From: Rubellimicrobium mesophilum DSM 19309
GTDB taxonomy: Bacteria > Pseudomonadota > Alphaproteobacteria > Rhodobacterales > Rhodobacteraceae
DNA length: 64,000 nucleotides
Assembly (NCBI RefSeq): GCF_000600335.2
Contig: NZ_KK088615.1
Coordinates: 1-64,000 of the forward strand
Direction of reading: 5' to 3'
Notes under the pieces: model-generated
Databases searched by the model: none
Seen by the model: the letters and a program-made list of their open reading frames with translations, nothing else
Told to the model about the DNA's origin: nothing
Shown: positions 8,969-19,245 of the stretch, one piece after another
Numbering within the stretch: the stretch's first letter is position 1
Layout: each line of letters starts with the position of its first letter
Program-made: the position numbers and the translations under genes

Positions 8969-9003
8969 GGCTCCTCCTCTCCTTCCTGGCCTGCCTTGCG
9001 ATT

Positions 9004-9023
9004 GGTTTCGTTTGGTTGCGTTT
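9004..9023. promoter_or_regulatory. Tandem direct repeat resembling an AgaR/DeoR-family operator
   Basis: GGTTTCGTTT at 9004-9013 is followed directly by GGTTGCGTTT at 9014-9023. The pattern of phased TTT/TTTCGTTT blocks is like the published AgaR (DeoR family) consensus. It lies 36 bases upstream of the isomerase start. A second exact TTTCGTTT lies on the opposite strand at 9161-9168, next to the putative importer promoter. The DeoR gene at 13543 is the natural candidate to bind both. Confidence 0.45.
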
Positions 9024-9142
9024 ACCGCGCTTGAAGTCAGCTTGCAACAGGAAGCTAGCAGCCGGAGGTTAATGGCTCGTTACCGCAACGGGCGTTGCGT
9101 TGCCCCTCCCGGAATCGCTTGGCTGTTGCCACGGTGCCATAA

Positions 9143-10192
<1,050 letters not shown>

Positions 10193-10201
10193 GCGTTCCC
10201 G

Positions 10202-10230
10202 GCGGCCCGGTCCCCTATGGGCCGGGCCGC
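10202..10230 (+). terminator. Intercistronic hairpin after the binding-protein gene
   Basis: Perfect 9-bp arms GCGGCCCGG/CCGGGCCGC with an 11-base loop, 9 bases after the binding-protein stop, without a T-run. Such hairpins usually cause partial termination or protect the upstream mRNA 3' end, so that more binding protein than membrane component is made. Confidence 0.6.
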
Positions 10231-10257
10231 GACATCTTCCTTGCTCCGGCCCTCCCC

Positions 10258-10900
10258 ATGACCCGCTCCCTCTTTGCCTGCCTCGTCGCGGTCGCGATGC
10301 TGGGTGGCTGCAAGATCGTCCAGAAGATGCCCGAGGCCGTAGCCGGGGAGGGCGCGTCCGCCTCCGCGCCGGCCGACCATGTGGGGCAGGTGGTGCAGGA
10401 CACCTACGAGACCCGGCTCGTTCCCCCATGTGTCGCAGGGAGCGGTGGAGATCGCGGACCTGAAGGCCGCCATCGCGGGCGGGCTGGAGGCGGCCGGCGC
10501 GGCGCATGGCAACCAGGCCGCGGGCGGAGGCGCCTGGAACTTCCTTGCCAAGGGCGAGGGCACGGTGGTGGGCGCCGACCGCGAGTCGCGGGCCGCGACC
10601 CTCGACGTGGACGTGGACGGGGACGGCACGGGCGACGTGCAGATCCAACTCGGGCCCGTGGTGAAGGGGACCGCCCTGCGCGATGCCTCTCCCTTCTACC
10701 TGTTCACCGACTTCAAGGATCAGATCGAGTTCGCGGCCCTGGCGCGGGCGCTGAACACCAAGGCGACCGAGGCTCTGACCCTGCCGGAGGGCGACCTCAC
10801 GGGCAAGCACGTGAGATTCGAGGGAGCCTTCGCGCTGCGTTCGGCCAGCGAGCCGATCCAGGTCGTGCCGACGAGGCTGACGCTGGGGGATAGGGCGTGA
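10258..10900 (+). CDS. DUF2291 lipoprotein of sugar ABC operons (frameshifted in this sequence)
   Basis: About 213 residues after removing one C from the run at 10423-10427. The first frame gives a lipoprotein signal MTRSLFACLVAVAMLGGCK with lipobox LGGC (Cys18) and reads to DTYETRLVP; the other frame continues with HVSQGAVEIADLKAAI and the DUF2291 body to the stop at 10900. DUF2291 proteins are periplasmic lipoproteins found almost only between binding protein and ATPase genes of ribose-type ABC importers, which is exactly the position here. Their molecular role is not established. The stop overlaps the ATPase start (GTGA). The frameshift is in a homopolymer and is probably a sequence error. 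Confidence 0.72.
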
Positions 10901-12420
10901 CCGAGCATCCCATCGGCCTAACGATCCGGGGCGGGACCAAGGTCTATCCGGGGACGCGGGCTCTCAAGGACGTCGATTTCGACCTGCGGATGGGCGCGGT
11001 GAACGTCCTCGTGGGCGAGAACGGCGCCGGCAAGTCCACGCTGATGAAGGTCATCGCGGGCGTGGAGGAGCTGACGGAGGGGCGGATCGAGATGGACGGC
11101 CAGCCCGTCCGCTTCCGCTCCACCCGCGAGGCGGAGCGGCACGGCATCGGGATCGTGTTCCAGGAGCTGAACCTGTTCCCGAACATGAGCGTCGCGGACA
11201 ACATCTTCATCGCGCACGAGAAGACGCGCGTCGGCGTGGACATCGACGCCGGTGCCCAGCGCGAGGCCGCGGGGCGGCTCATGGAGCGGCTGGAGCAGGA
11301 CATCGACCCCGACACGCCCGTGGGCGACCTGCGGATCGGGCAGCAGCAGATCGTGGAGATCGCCAAGAGCCTCGCCCGCGACGCGCGCATCCTGATCCTG
11401 GACGAGCCGACCTCGGCGCTCTCGGCCACCGAGGTCGAGGTGCTGTTCCGGGTGATCGCGGACCTCAAGGCTCATGGGGTGGGGATCGTCTACATCTCCC
11501 ACCGGCTCGAGGAGCTGATCCGGATCGGCGACTACATCACTGTCCTGCGCGACGGGGTCATCACGGGCGCGCGGGCGATGGCGGGCGTGGACGTGCCCTG
11601 GATCGTGCGGAACATGATCGGCGACGCCTCGAAGGACTTTCCGCGCGAGGGGGCCGCCCAGTTCGGGCCGGAGGTGCTGCGGGCCGAGGAGGTCTGCCTG
11701 CCGCGACAGGGCGGAGGGTGGCTCGTGGACCACGTCTCGCTCTCGGTGCGCGAGGGGGAGATCGTCGGCATCTACGGTCTGATGGGCGCCGGGCGGACGG
11801 AGCTTCTGGACTGCATCATGGGGCAGCATCCCCATGCGACGGGGCGCGTCTTCATCGGCGGCGAGGCCCTGGTCGGCGACGTCGCGGGCCGCATCCGGCG
11901 AGGGGTGGCGCTGATCCCGGAGGATCGCAAGCGCGACGGGCTCATCGGCACGATGGCCATCCGCGAGAACCTGACGCTGTCGTCCTTGCGCGACTTCACG
12001 CGTGCCGGGCGGCTGGACCTGAAGGCCGAGGCGCGCAAGGCCATCGACTTCGTGAAGCGGCTCGGGATCAAGGCAGCCTCGGTCGAGAATCCGGTGTTCT
12101 CGCTCTCGGGCGGGAACCAGCAGAAGGTGGTGATCGGCAAGGCGCTGATGACGCAGCCCCGTGTCCTCCTGATGGACGAGCCCTCGCGCGGGATCGACAT
12201 CGGCGCCAAGGCCGAGGTCTTCCGGGTCATGCGCCAACTCTCGGCGCAGGGGCTCGGCATCGTCTTCGTCACCTCGGACCTCGACGAGGTCCTGTCGCTG
12301 TCGGATCGCATCGTCGTCATGGCGAACGGCCGCATCTCGGCCAGCTTCGAGGCCCGGGAGGCCGACGCCGCGCGCGTCGCCCGGGCCGCCGCCCCCACCC
12401 AACTGGAGGACGCCGCATGA
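10897..12420 (+). CDS. Sugar ABC transporter ATP-binding protein (RbsA/MglA type, two ATPase domains)
   Basis: A 507-residue cytoplasmic ATPase with two fused nucleotide-binding domains. Domain 1 has Walker A GENGAGKST (residues 40-48), a degenerate signature LRIGQQQ and Walker B LILDEPTSAL. Domain 2 has the altered P-loop GLMGAGRTELL usual for the second half of RbsA, the signature LSGGNQQK and Walker B LLMDEPSRGID. The start is GTG at 10897, overlapping the DUF2291 stop by four bases, and the end overlaps the permease start (ATGA). It energises uptake of the same sugar as the binding protein at 9248. Confidence 0.95.
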   Translation: MTEHPIGLTIRGGTKVYPGTRALKDVDFDLRMGAVNVLVGENGAGKSTLMKVIAGVEELTEGRIEMDGQPVRFRSTREAERHGIGIVFQELNLFPNMSVADNIFIAHEKTRVGVDIDAGAQREAAGRLMERLEQDIDPDTPVGDLRIGQQQIVEIAKSLARDARILILDEPTSALSATEVEVLFRVIADLKAHGVGIVYISHRLEELIRIGDYITVLRDGVITGARAMAGVDVPWIVRNMIGDASKDFPREGAAQFGPEVLRAEEVCLPRQGGGWLVDHVSLSVREGEIVGIYGLMGAGRTELLDCIMGQHPHATGRVFIGGEALVGDVAGRIRRGVALIPEDRKRDGLIGTMAIRENLTLSSLRDFTRAGRLDLKAEARKAIDFVKRLGIKAASVENPVFSLSGGNQQKVVIGKALMTQPRVLLMDEPSRGIDIGAKAEVFRVMRQLSAQGLGIVFVTSDLDEVLSLSDRIVVMANGRISASFEAREADAARVARAAAPTQLEDAA

Positions 12421-13482
12421 CCGCCGTCTCTGCCCCTTCCCGCGAGGCGCCTGCCTCGGGCTCCACGCTGCTCCTCCTGCTGCGGCTGCGGACCTTCGTG
12501 GCGCTGTTCCTGGTCTTCGCGGTCTTCGCCTTCGCGGCGCCGAACTTCCTGACGGCCGAGAACTTCCTCATCATGTCCAAGCACGTCGCGCTGAACGCCT
12601 TCTTGGCGATCGGCATGACCTTCGTCATCATCACCGGCGGGATCGACCTCTCCGTGGGCTCCATCGTGGGCCTTTGCGGCATGGTGGCCGGCTGGCTGGT
12701 GCTGAACGGGCTGGACCTCGGCTTCGCATGGACGATCCAGTTCAACACGTTCGAGATCTGCCTGATCGTGATCGCGGTGGGGGTCGGCGTGGGGATCGTC
12801 AACGGCCTCCTCATCACGCAGCTCAACGTGGCGCCCTTCATCGCGACGCTGGGGACGCTCTATGTCGCGCGGGGGCGGCGCTGCTGTCCTCGGAAGGGAA
12901 GACCTTCCCGAACCTCAACGGGAACCCCGGACTACGGGTCGGACACGTTCCGGGTGCTCGGGGCGGGGAACCTGCTCGGCATCCCCGTGTCCATCTGGCT
13001 CCTGATCGTCGTGGCTCTCGCGGCCGGGGTATGTCGCGCGGCGGACGCCGCTCGGACGGCACATCTACGCCGTGGGCGGCAACGAGAGGGGGGCGGCGCT
13101 GTCGGGCGTCAAGGTCAACCGCGTGAAGATGGCCGTCTACATGTTCTCGGGCTTCTGCGCGGCGCTCGTGGGGCTGGTCATCTCCTCGCAGCTCCAGGCC
13201 TCGCACCCCGCGACCGGCGAGACCTTCGAGCTCAACGCCATCGCGGCGGCGGTGCTGGGCGGGACCTCCATGTCCGGCGGGCGGGGCAGGATCGGCGGCA
13301 CCATCGTCGGCGCCTTCGTCATCGGCATCCTGTCGGACGGGCTCGTGATGATGGGCGTGTCGTCCTTCTGGCAGACGGTCATCAAGGGCCTCGTCATCAT
13401 CGCGGCCGTGGTCGTGGACCAGGCCCAGAGCAAGCTCCAGGCCCGCGTGGTGCTGCAGCGGCAGGCGGCGCTGGGGCGGTGA
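12417..13482 (+). CDS. Sugar ABC transporter permease (RbsC type), three frameshifts in this sequence
   Basis: About 354 residues after correction. Frame one encodes MTAVSAPS through TLYVAR with the conserved permease phrase TGGIDLSVGSIVGL. The middle piece GAALLSSEGKTFPNLNGNP lies in a second frame, PDYGSDTFRVLG returns to the first, and YVARRTPLGRHIYAVGGNER to the stop lies in the third. The simplest repairs are one missing base near 12871-12875 (G run), one extra near 12925-12930 and one extra G at 13026-13029. Multiple hydrophobic helices and the cytoplasmic loop GGNERGAALSGV identify the RbsC family. It is the inner-membrane channel of the importer. Three homopolymer indels in one gene suggest sequence error, but true inactivation cannot be excluded. 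Confidence 0.8.
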
Positions 13483-13542
13483 CGCGCGGCCGGATGGCCA
13501 GGCCCCGCCGGGCACCATGACTGGGGACGCGACGCCGAGAGG

Positions 13543-14361
13543 GTGCCGGGAGTGGACACGAAGCCGAGCGAGTTCCGGATGGACGTGCAGCCCGGCCTAT
13601 TGTCGGAGCCGCGGCGGCGTCGGATATTGGAGTGGCTGCAGGAGGAGGGGAGCGCGCGGGTGCGCGACCTTGCGGCCGCCTTTCAGGTGTCGGAGGCCAC
13701 CATCCGGCAGGACCTGGAGCGGCTGGAGGCGGAGGGGCAGGTCACGCGCGAGCACGGCGGGGCCTATCTCAACACCGTGCCGCAGCAGGTGGGGGCGCTG
13801 GCGCTCCAGCACAGCGAGAACATGGAGCAGAAGCGCCGCATCGGGGCCTTGGCGGCCTCGCTGGTGGCGGACGGCGAGACGCTGATCCTGGACGCGGGGA
13901 GCACCACCACCGAGGTGGCGCTGCGGCTGCGGGAGCGGCGCGAGCTCACCGTCATCACGCCGGCGCTCAACATCGCGCTGATCCTGGGGGCGGTGCCGGG
14001 CTTTGCCGTGCACATGCCGGGCGGCCAGTTCAAGGCGCCCACGCTGTCGCTCTCGGGCGACGCCTCGGTGGAGTACTTCGGGCGCATCTTCGCCGGCAAG
14101 CTGTTCCTGGCCACCGCCGGCGTGGGGCTCGACTCGGGGCTGACCTACCCCAGCTTCGCCGACCTCCAGCTCAAGCAGGCGATGATCCGCGCCGCCGCCC
14201 GCGTCTACCTCGTCGCCGACTCCACCAAGATCGACAAGCCCGCCTTCACCCGCCTCGGCAGCCTCGAGGTCGTCCACGCCCTCCTCACCGACAGCGGCAT
14301 CTCCGACCGCGACGCCCAGGCCTTCGAACGCCGCGGCATCGACGTCCTCGTCGCTGCGTAG
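13543..14361 (+). CDS. DeoR/GlpR-family transcriptional regulator
   Basis: A 272-residue DeoR-family repressor. The N-terminal winged helix-turn-helix reads RRRRILEWLQEEGSARVRDL then FQVSEATIRQDLERLE (about residues 24-61). It is followed by the sensor domain that binds phosphosugars, with DAGSTTTEVALRL, LTVITPALNIAL and the ligand loop phrase VADSTKIDKPAF. It closes the importer operon, 60 bases after the permease. Its effector is likely a phosphorylated intermediate of the pathway, and its likely sites are the TTTCGTTT repeats between 9004 and 9168. The start is GTG at 13543; a later ATG at 13579 still keeps the whole DNA-binding domain. Confidence 0.9.
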   Translation: MPGVDTKPSEFRMDVQPGLLSEPRRRRILEWLQEEGSARVRDLAAAFQVSEATIRQDLERLEAEGQVTREHGGAYLNTVPQQVGALALQHSENMEQKRRIGALAASLVADGETLILDAGSTTTEVALRLRERRELTVITPALNIALILGAVPGFAVHMPGGQFKAPTLSLSGDASVEYFGRIFAGKLFLATAGVGLDSGLTYPSFADLQLKQAMIRAAARVYLVADSTKIDKPAFTRLGSLEVVHALLTDSGISDRDAQAFERRGIDVLVAA

Positions 14362-14433
14362 AAGCCTTGCACGAATCGCGCCTTCGGGCGGATTCTGCGG
14401 ATGAACCCGGGTCGGCAGGGATGAGGTCCCCAG

Positions 14434-15954
14434 ATGGCACGGCACGACGTCCTGATCGCCGGGGCGGGGCCCACTGGCCTCGTGCTGGCGCTTTGGCTCA
14501 CTCGGCAGGGCCTGTCCGTCCGCATCGTCGACCGGGGCGAGGGCGTGGCCGCCACCTCCCGCGCGATGGTCGTCCATGCCCGGACGCTGGAGCTCTATCG
14601 GCAGCTCGACCTCGCGGAGCAGGTCATCGCGGACGGTCGGCCGAACCCGGCCCTCAACCTCTGGGCCCGGGGGCGGCGACGCGTGCGGGTGAGCTTCGGC
14701 TCGGCGGGCGCCGATCTCACGCCCTTTCCTTTCGTGCTGGTCTACCCGCAGGACCGGCACGAGAGGCTGCTCGCCGCGCGGCTGGAGGCGATGGGCGTCC
14801 GGGTCGAACGAAAGACCGAGCTCGTGGGCTTCGAGGACCGGGGCGACCATGTCGCGGCGCGCCTGCACGGGCCCGACGGGGTGGAGGTGACCGAGGCCGT
14901 GAGTTGGCTTGCCGGCTGCGACGGGGCGCATTCGACCGTGCGCCACGGGACCGGGACCGGCTTCGAGGGCGGGACCTACCCGCGCGTCTTCTACGTGGCC
15001 GACGTGGAGGTCTCGGGCCCGGCGGTCAACGGCGAGGTGAACGTCGCGTTCCAGGGCTCGGACTTCGTCCTGCTGTTCGCCACCGGCGACGAAGGGCAGG
15101 GGCGCCTGATCGGCACGGTGCGCGACGACCGCGCGGGGGCGGAGGAGCGGCTGGGCTTCGATGACGTGAGCCATGTGGCGATCGGGAGCCTGGGGCTGCG
15201 GATCCGAAAGGTGAACTGGTTCTCGACCTACCGCGTCCACCATCGCGTCACCGGGCATTTCCGGCGGGGGCGCGTGTTCCTCCTGGGGGACGCGGCCCAT
15301 GTCCATAGCCCGGCCGGCGGGCAGGGGATGAACACCGGGATCGGCGACGCGGTGAACCTCGCCTGGAAGCTCGCGGCCGTGCGGAGGGGCGAGGCGCCCG
15401 ATGCGCTGCTGGGCAGCTACGAGGCCGAGCGGATGGCCTTCGCGCGGACGCTGGTGGCGACCACGGACCGTGCCTTCACCCTCGCCACGGCCGAGGGGAC
15501 GCTGGCCGACCTCGTGCGGACGCGCGTCGTCCCGGTCCTGACGGGGACCGCCTTCCGCCTCGCCCCGCTGCGCGAGATGATGTTCCGCCTGGTGTCGCAG
15601 ACCCTGGTGAACTATCGCGGAGGTCCGCTGAGCGCGGGCCGGGCCGGGCAGGTGGAAGGCGGCGATCGGCTGCCCTGGGTCAGGGAGATGGACAACCACG
15701 AGCCCCTGAACGACATCGCCTGGCAGGTCCATGTGTACGGGCCCGGCCGAGCGCCGGGTTGCGGGACTGGTGCGACGGGGCGACTCCCGCTCCACGTCTT
15801 CGACTGGGGTCCCGGGCCCGCGAGGGCAGGGCTGGCGCAGGACGCCGCCTATCTGGTCCGACCGGACAGCCATGTCGCGCTCGCGGATGCGGAGGGCTCG
15901 CCCGAGGCGCTCCGGGGCTACCTCGGCGCGCGGGGCATCACATTCGCGGGCTGA
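14434..15954 (+). CDS. FAD-dependent aromatic-type monooxygenase (PheA/TfdB family)
   Basis: A 506-residue flavoprotein hydroxylase. It has the Rossmann motif IAGAGPTGLVLALWL (about residues 8-22), the DG motif GCDGAHSTVR near 165-174 and the FAD-ribityl motif LLGDAAHVHSPAGGQGMN near 285-302, in the order expected for class A flavin monooxygenases. The C-terminal thioredoxin-like part (VRPDSHVALADAEG) fits the phenol/2,4-dichlorophenol hydroxylase branch. It uses NAD(P)H and O2 to hydroxylate a ring substrate, which is unknown here. A GAGGT ribosome site lies about 12 bases before the ATG. No ring-cleavage gene is present in the window. Confidence 0.85.
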   Translation: MARHDVLIAGAGPTGLVLALWLTRQGLSVRIVDRGEGVAATSRAMVVHARTLELYRQLDLAEQVIADGRPNPALNLWARGRRRVRVSFGSAGADLTPFPFVLVYPQDRHERLLAARLEAMGVRVERKTELVGFEDRGDHVAARLHGPDGVEVTEAVSWLAGCDGAHSTVRHGTGTGFEGGTYPRVFYVADVEVSGPAVNGEVNVAFQGSDFVLLFATGDEGQGRLIGTVRDDRAGAEERLGFDDVSHVAIGSLGLRIRKVNWFSTYRVHHRVTGHFRRGRVFLLGDAAHVHSPAGGQGMNTGIGDAVNLAWKLAAVRRGEAPDALLGSYEAERMAFARTLVATTDRAFTLATAEGTLADLVRTRVVPVLTGTAFRLAPLREMMFRLVSQTLVNYRGGPLSAGRAGQVEGGDRLPWVREMDNHEPLNDIAWQVHVYGPGRAPGCGTGATGRLPLHVFDWGPGPARAGLAQDAAYLVRPDSHVALADAEGSPEALRGYLGARGITFAG

Positions 15955-16050
15955 GGCGCTGCGCGAGGAACCCCTGGTGGGAGCGGACGTTTCCGGCCTG
16001 AACCGGTCCGCTCCGGTCTGCCGGGCGCGGTCATCCCGAGGGAGGATCCG

Positions 16051-18375
16051 ATGAACGACCGCGAGGACTCGGGGGACCCGAGGAACCGGTACGAGGAGCT
16101 GCGCCAGAACCCCGACACGCCGTACTACGACCAGGCGACGGGCGGCTGGGGCTCGCTGCGGGGCATCGCGAGCGTGCTGGCGGACCAGAAGCCCTCGGCG
16201 GGGGCGATGCGAACGCTGATGCGGCAGAACAAGCCGGGTGGGCACATGTGCACCTCCTGCGCCTGGACCAAGCCCGCCGAGCCGCACCTCTTCGAGTTCT
16301 GCGAGAACGGCGCAAAGGCGACGATCTGGGACCTGACGCTGGGCCGCTGCACGCCCGATTTCTTCGCCGAGCACACGGTGGCCGAGCTGCGCGGCTGGTC
16401 GGACCACGACCTGGAGGAGACGGGGCGGCTGACGCATCCGATGCGCTACGACCACGCGTCGGACCGCTACGTGGAGACCACCTGGGACGAGGCGTTCGAG
16501 GGGATCGGGGCCGGCTTGAAGGCGCTCGATCCCAAGGGCACGGTCTTCTACATGTCCGGGAAGGGCAGCCTGGAGACGGCCTATCTCTATGCGCTGTTCG
16601 GGCGGCTCTATGGGCACAACAACCTGCCCGACAGCTCGAACATGTGCCACGAGACCACGAGCGTCGGCCTCAAGAAGGTGACGGGGTCGCCGGTGGGGAC
16701 CTGCATCCTCTCGGACTTCGACCACTGCGACCTGATCCTGTTCTTCGGGCAGAACACCGGGTCGAACAGCCCGCGCTTCCTGCACACGCTGCAGGAGTGC
16801 AAGGAGCGGGGCTGCAAGATCATCACCTTCAACCCGATCCGTGAGCGGGGCCTTGTGGAGTTCGCGAACCCGCAGAGCCCGGTGCAGATGACGACCGGCC
16901 CCACGACGACCATCTCGGACCTCTACCTGCAGGTCCGGCCCGGCGGCGACGTCGCGGCGATCGCGGGGGTCATCAAGCGCGTGCTGGAGCTGGAGGCGAT
17001 GCAGGGCGGCGTGCTGGACCGCGCCTTCATCGACGAGAACACGAAGGGGTTCGACGAGCTCGCCACGCGGCTGGGCGAGGTGTCCTGGGAGGAGATCGAG
17101 CGGGAATCGGGCCTGCGCCGCGCCGAGCTGGAGGTGGTCGCGGACCTCTATGCCCGGTCGGAGAAGGTGATCGGCATCTACGGGATGGGCCTCACGCAGC
17201 ACGTCCATGGCTGGCTCAACATCGGGATGCTGGTGAACCTGCTGCTGCTTCGCGGCAACATCGGGCGCGAGGGGGCAGGCATCTCGCCGGTGCGCGGGCA
17301 TTCCAACGTGCAGGGGCAGCGCACGGTCGGGATCAGCGAGAAGCCGGAGCTCGTCCCTCTCGACAAGCTGAAGGATCTCTACGGCTTCGAGCCCCCGCGC
17401 GAGACGGGGCGCACGACGGTGGAGGTCGCGGAGGGGGTGCTCGACGGGTCGGTGAAGGGCTTCGTGTCCCTGGGCGGCAACTTCGCCCGCGCGATCCCGG
17501 ACAACCGGCGGATCGAGGCGGCGTGGCAGCGGCTGGAGCTGAACGTCCAGATCGCGACGAAGCTCAACCGCTCGCACCTGTTCCCCGGGAAGGCGAGCTG
17601 GCTCCTGCCCTGCCTCGTGCGCGCCGAGGAGGATCTGCAGGCGACGGGGCCGCAGGCCGTGTCCATGGAGGATTCGCTCAGCATGATCCATGGCTCGCTG
17701 GGCAAGCGGAAGCCCGCCTCGCCGCATCTGAGGTCCGAGGTGGCCATCGTCGCGGGGATCGCCAAGGCGACGGTTCCGCCGAACCCCAAGGTGCGGTGGG
17801 ACGACTGGGTGGGCGATTATGGCCTGATCCGCGACGCCATCGAGGCGACCTACCCCGACAAGTTCAGCGACTTCAACCGGCGACTCTTCACGCCGGGGGG
17901 CTTCTACAAGGGCAACGCCGCGCGCGACCGCACGTGGAAGACCGAGAGCGGCAAGGCCGAGTTCACCGCGCCCAAGGTGCTGTCCTCGCTGGGGCAGGCA
18001 CCGGAGGGGGAGGAGCTGACGCTGGTCACGCTGAGGTCGAACGACCAGTTCAACACCACGATCTACGGCTTCCGCGACCGGTTGCGAGGCCTTGACGGGC
18101 CGCGCGACGTGCTGCTCGTCAACCCGGAGGAGATGGCGCGGCGCGGGCTGTCGGAGGGGCAGCGGGTCACGGTCGAATGCGCGGTGGCGGACGGGACGGA
18201 GCGGAAGGTCGCCGGCCTGAAGGTCGTGCCCTACGATCTGCCGGACGCCTGCGTCGCGGCCTACTACCCGGAGGCCAACCCGCTGATCCCGGTCGGCTAC
18301 CACGACGAGCTGTCCAAGACCCCGGCCTACAAGGGCGTGCCGGTGCGGATCAGGACCGACGGCGCCACGCCCTGA
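16051..18375 (+). CDS. FdhF/YdeP-like molybdopterin oxidoreductase
   Basis: A 774-residue member of the formate-dehydrogenase-alpha-like FdhF/YdeP family. Visible are a cysteine pair CTSC (Cys67, Cys70), the phrase PDSSNMCHETTSVGLKK with a Cys in the region of the Mo ligand, FFGQNTGSNSPR and ITFNPIRERGL of the cofactor domains, RGHSNVQGQRTVGI, and a C-terminal molydopterin dinucleotide-binding domain with LRSNDQFNTTIYGF. Members of this branch reduce or oxidise unidentified substrates; YdeP is tied to acid resistance in E. coli. The GGGAGG site before the ATG is strong. No electron-transfer subunit or FdhD is adjacent, so redox partners lie elsewhere. Confidence 0.88.
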   Translation: MNDREDSGDPRNRYEELRQNPDTPYYDQATGGWGSLRGIASVLADQKPSAGAMRTLMRQNKPGGHMCTSCAWTKPAEPHLFEFCENGAKATIWDLTLGRCTPDFFAEHTVAELRGWSDHDLEETGRLTHPMRYDHASDRYVETTWDEAFEGIGAGLKALDPKGTVFYMSGKGSLETAYLYALFGRLYGHNNLPDSSNMCHETTSVGLKKVTGSPVGTCILSDFDHCDLILFFGQNTGSNSPRFLHTLQECKERGCKIITFNPIRERGLVEFANPQSPVQMTTGPTTTISDLYLQVRPGGDVAAIAGVIKRVLELEAMQGGVLDRAFIDENTKGFDELATRLGEVSWEEIERESGLRRAELEVVADLYARSEKVIGIYGMGLTQHVHGWLNIGMLVNLLLLRGNIGREGAGISPVRGHSNVQGQRTVGISEKPELVPLDKLKDLYGFEPPRETGRTTVEVAEGVLDGSVKGFVSLGGNFARAIPDNRRIEAAWQRLELNVQIATKLNRSHLFPGKASWLLPCLVRAEEDLQATGPQAVSMEDSLSMIHGSLGKRKPASPHLRSEVAIVAGIAKATVPPNPKVRWDDWVGDYGLIRDAIEATYPDKFSDFNRRLFTPGGFYKGNAARDRTWKTESGKAEFTAPKVLSSLGQAPEGEELTLVTLRSNDQFNTTIYGFRDRLRGLDGPRDVLLVNPEEMARRGLSEGQRVTVECAVADGTERKVAGLKVVPYDLPDACVAAYYPEANPLIPVGYHDELSKTPAYKGVPVRIRTDGATP

Positions 18376-18520
18376 TCCGCGCCATTGTTGGAGACGGTCG
18401 GGGGTGGCTGGGCCCGGGCCCCTGGCCCATGCTGGCGATTGCAAAGCTTGGAATGGAAACAATCCGTAGTTGTAATTTCCATCGCATTGTGTGGATTCGA
18501 CACTTATGCCCTGCATGTCA

Positions 18521-18535
18521 TTAACCTAGCTGTAA
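18521..18535. promoter_or_regulatory. Near-consensus CtrA-type box
   Basis: TTAA, seven bases, GTAA: seven of eight core positions match TTAA-N7-TTAA, and the first half continues as TTAACC, the preferred CtrA half-site. It lies about 50 bases upstream of the small membrane protein gene at 18584, in an unusually AT-rich island (about 18440-18560). Confidence 0.3.
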
Positions 18536-18583
18536 GCTCTATGATATTGTTTGGAGGCCAGGATCAGCGCTGGCGGGTGGAAC

Positions 18584-18838
18584 ATGACGATTGCCTCTGT
18601 AATGGGCACCGAGCGGCCGACGAAACGACCCTGGCATCCCTCGGGACCGCGACGGTCCGAGCCTCGGGAGGGATCGCGTCCCCAACCCGACCCGGAGGAT
18701 GAGAAGGAGCCGCCGTCGCCCTGGGGCGACCCGGTGCCGTACGAGCCGGAGGATGACCTCGCCCTGGCCCGGATGCTCGGCTGCGCGCTTCTCATCGGGA
18801 TCGCGGGCGTTATCGGCCTCGCGTTGCTGATCTTCTGA
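18584..18838 (+). CDS. Small single-pass membrane protein, hypothetical
   Basis: An 84-residue protein with a charged, Pro/Glu/Arg-rich cytoplasmic-type region (residues 8-55, including EDEKEPPSPWGDPVPYEPED) and one C-terminal membrane segment MLGCALLIGIAGVIGLALLIF at the very end, as in tail-anchored proteins. I recognise no family. The ATG at 18584 has a weak GGTGG site; an ATG at 18602 is an alternative. The upstream AT-rich island with a near-CtrA box supports a real promoter. Codon bias is in line with real genes and a matching antisense frame has no family support. Confidence 0.5.
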   Translation: MTIASVMGTERPTKRPWHPSGPRRSEPREGSRPQPDPEDEKEPPSPWGDPVPYEPEDDLALARMLGCALLIGIAGVIGLALLIF

Positions 18839-19245
18839 TCGGGCCTGCTGGCCGGAAATGCTCCGTCGCCGACGCACGAGGTGGGCGGCGCTGTCGTGAC
18901 GGCCGGAGCATCGGGGCGGGCGCGCGTAGGGTGCAAGGGACATGGCGGGATCCTGGAAGATGGGTGATTCGAAGCCCAGGATGCCGGAGCGGGGTTAACG
19001 AATTGCTACGGCTGCGCGCGTTGCGTCGCCCCGAGCAGACGGGCTTGGGAGTGGCCGAAAGGGCACGGGGGTGATTCGCGGAGCGGGCGGGCCCGGCTCA
19101 CCCGGCGCGTGACCGACCACCGTCGCGGGGCGCGGGGCAGAAGGTCCCGTGGAGCCGGGCGGCCCCGCTCGCCGGGCCGAGGCGGCGGCGGGATCGAAGG
19201 GCGTTCGCATCGCGCAGGTCGTTGCGGCCGGACGGCGGTCGCTGC
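18839..19245. other. Gene-poor stretch between small membrane protein and GH1 gene
   Basis: No supported gene. A short inverted repeat (ATGCTCCG at 18858-18865, CGGAGCAT at 18904-18911) could serve as a terminator-like hairpin for the small membrane protein gene. The remainder is GC-rich, low-complexity sequence. Confidence 0.4.

Noticed and set aside
9069-9083. A further CtrA-like box (TTAA-N7-TTAC) upstream of the sugar operons
   Set aside because: One mismatch in the core and no link of CtrA to sugar operons; the DeoR-type repeats explain the region better.
13597-18516. A 1639-codon open frame on the minus strand
   Set aside because: It is antisense to DeoR, the FAD monooxygenase and the FdhF-like gene, all with clear family motifs. 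Long stop-free antisense frames are expected in very GC-rich DNA, and its amino acids are Arg/Pro/His-rich without domains.
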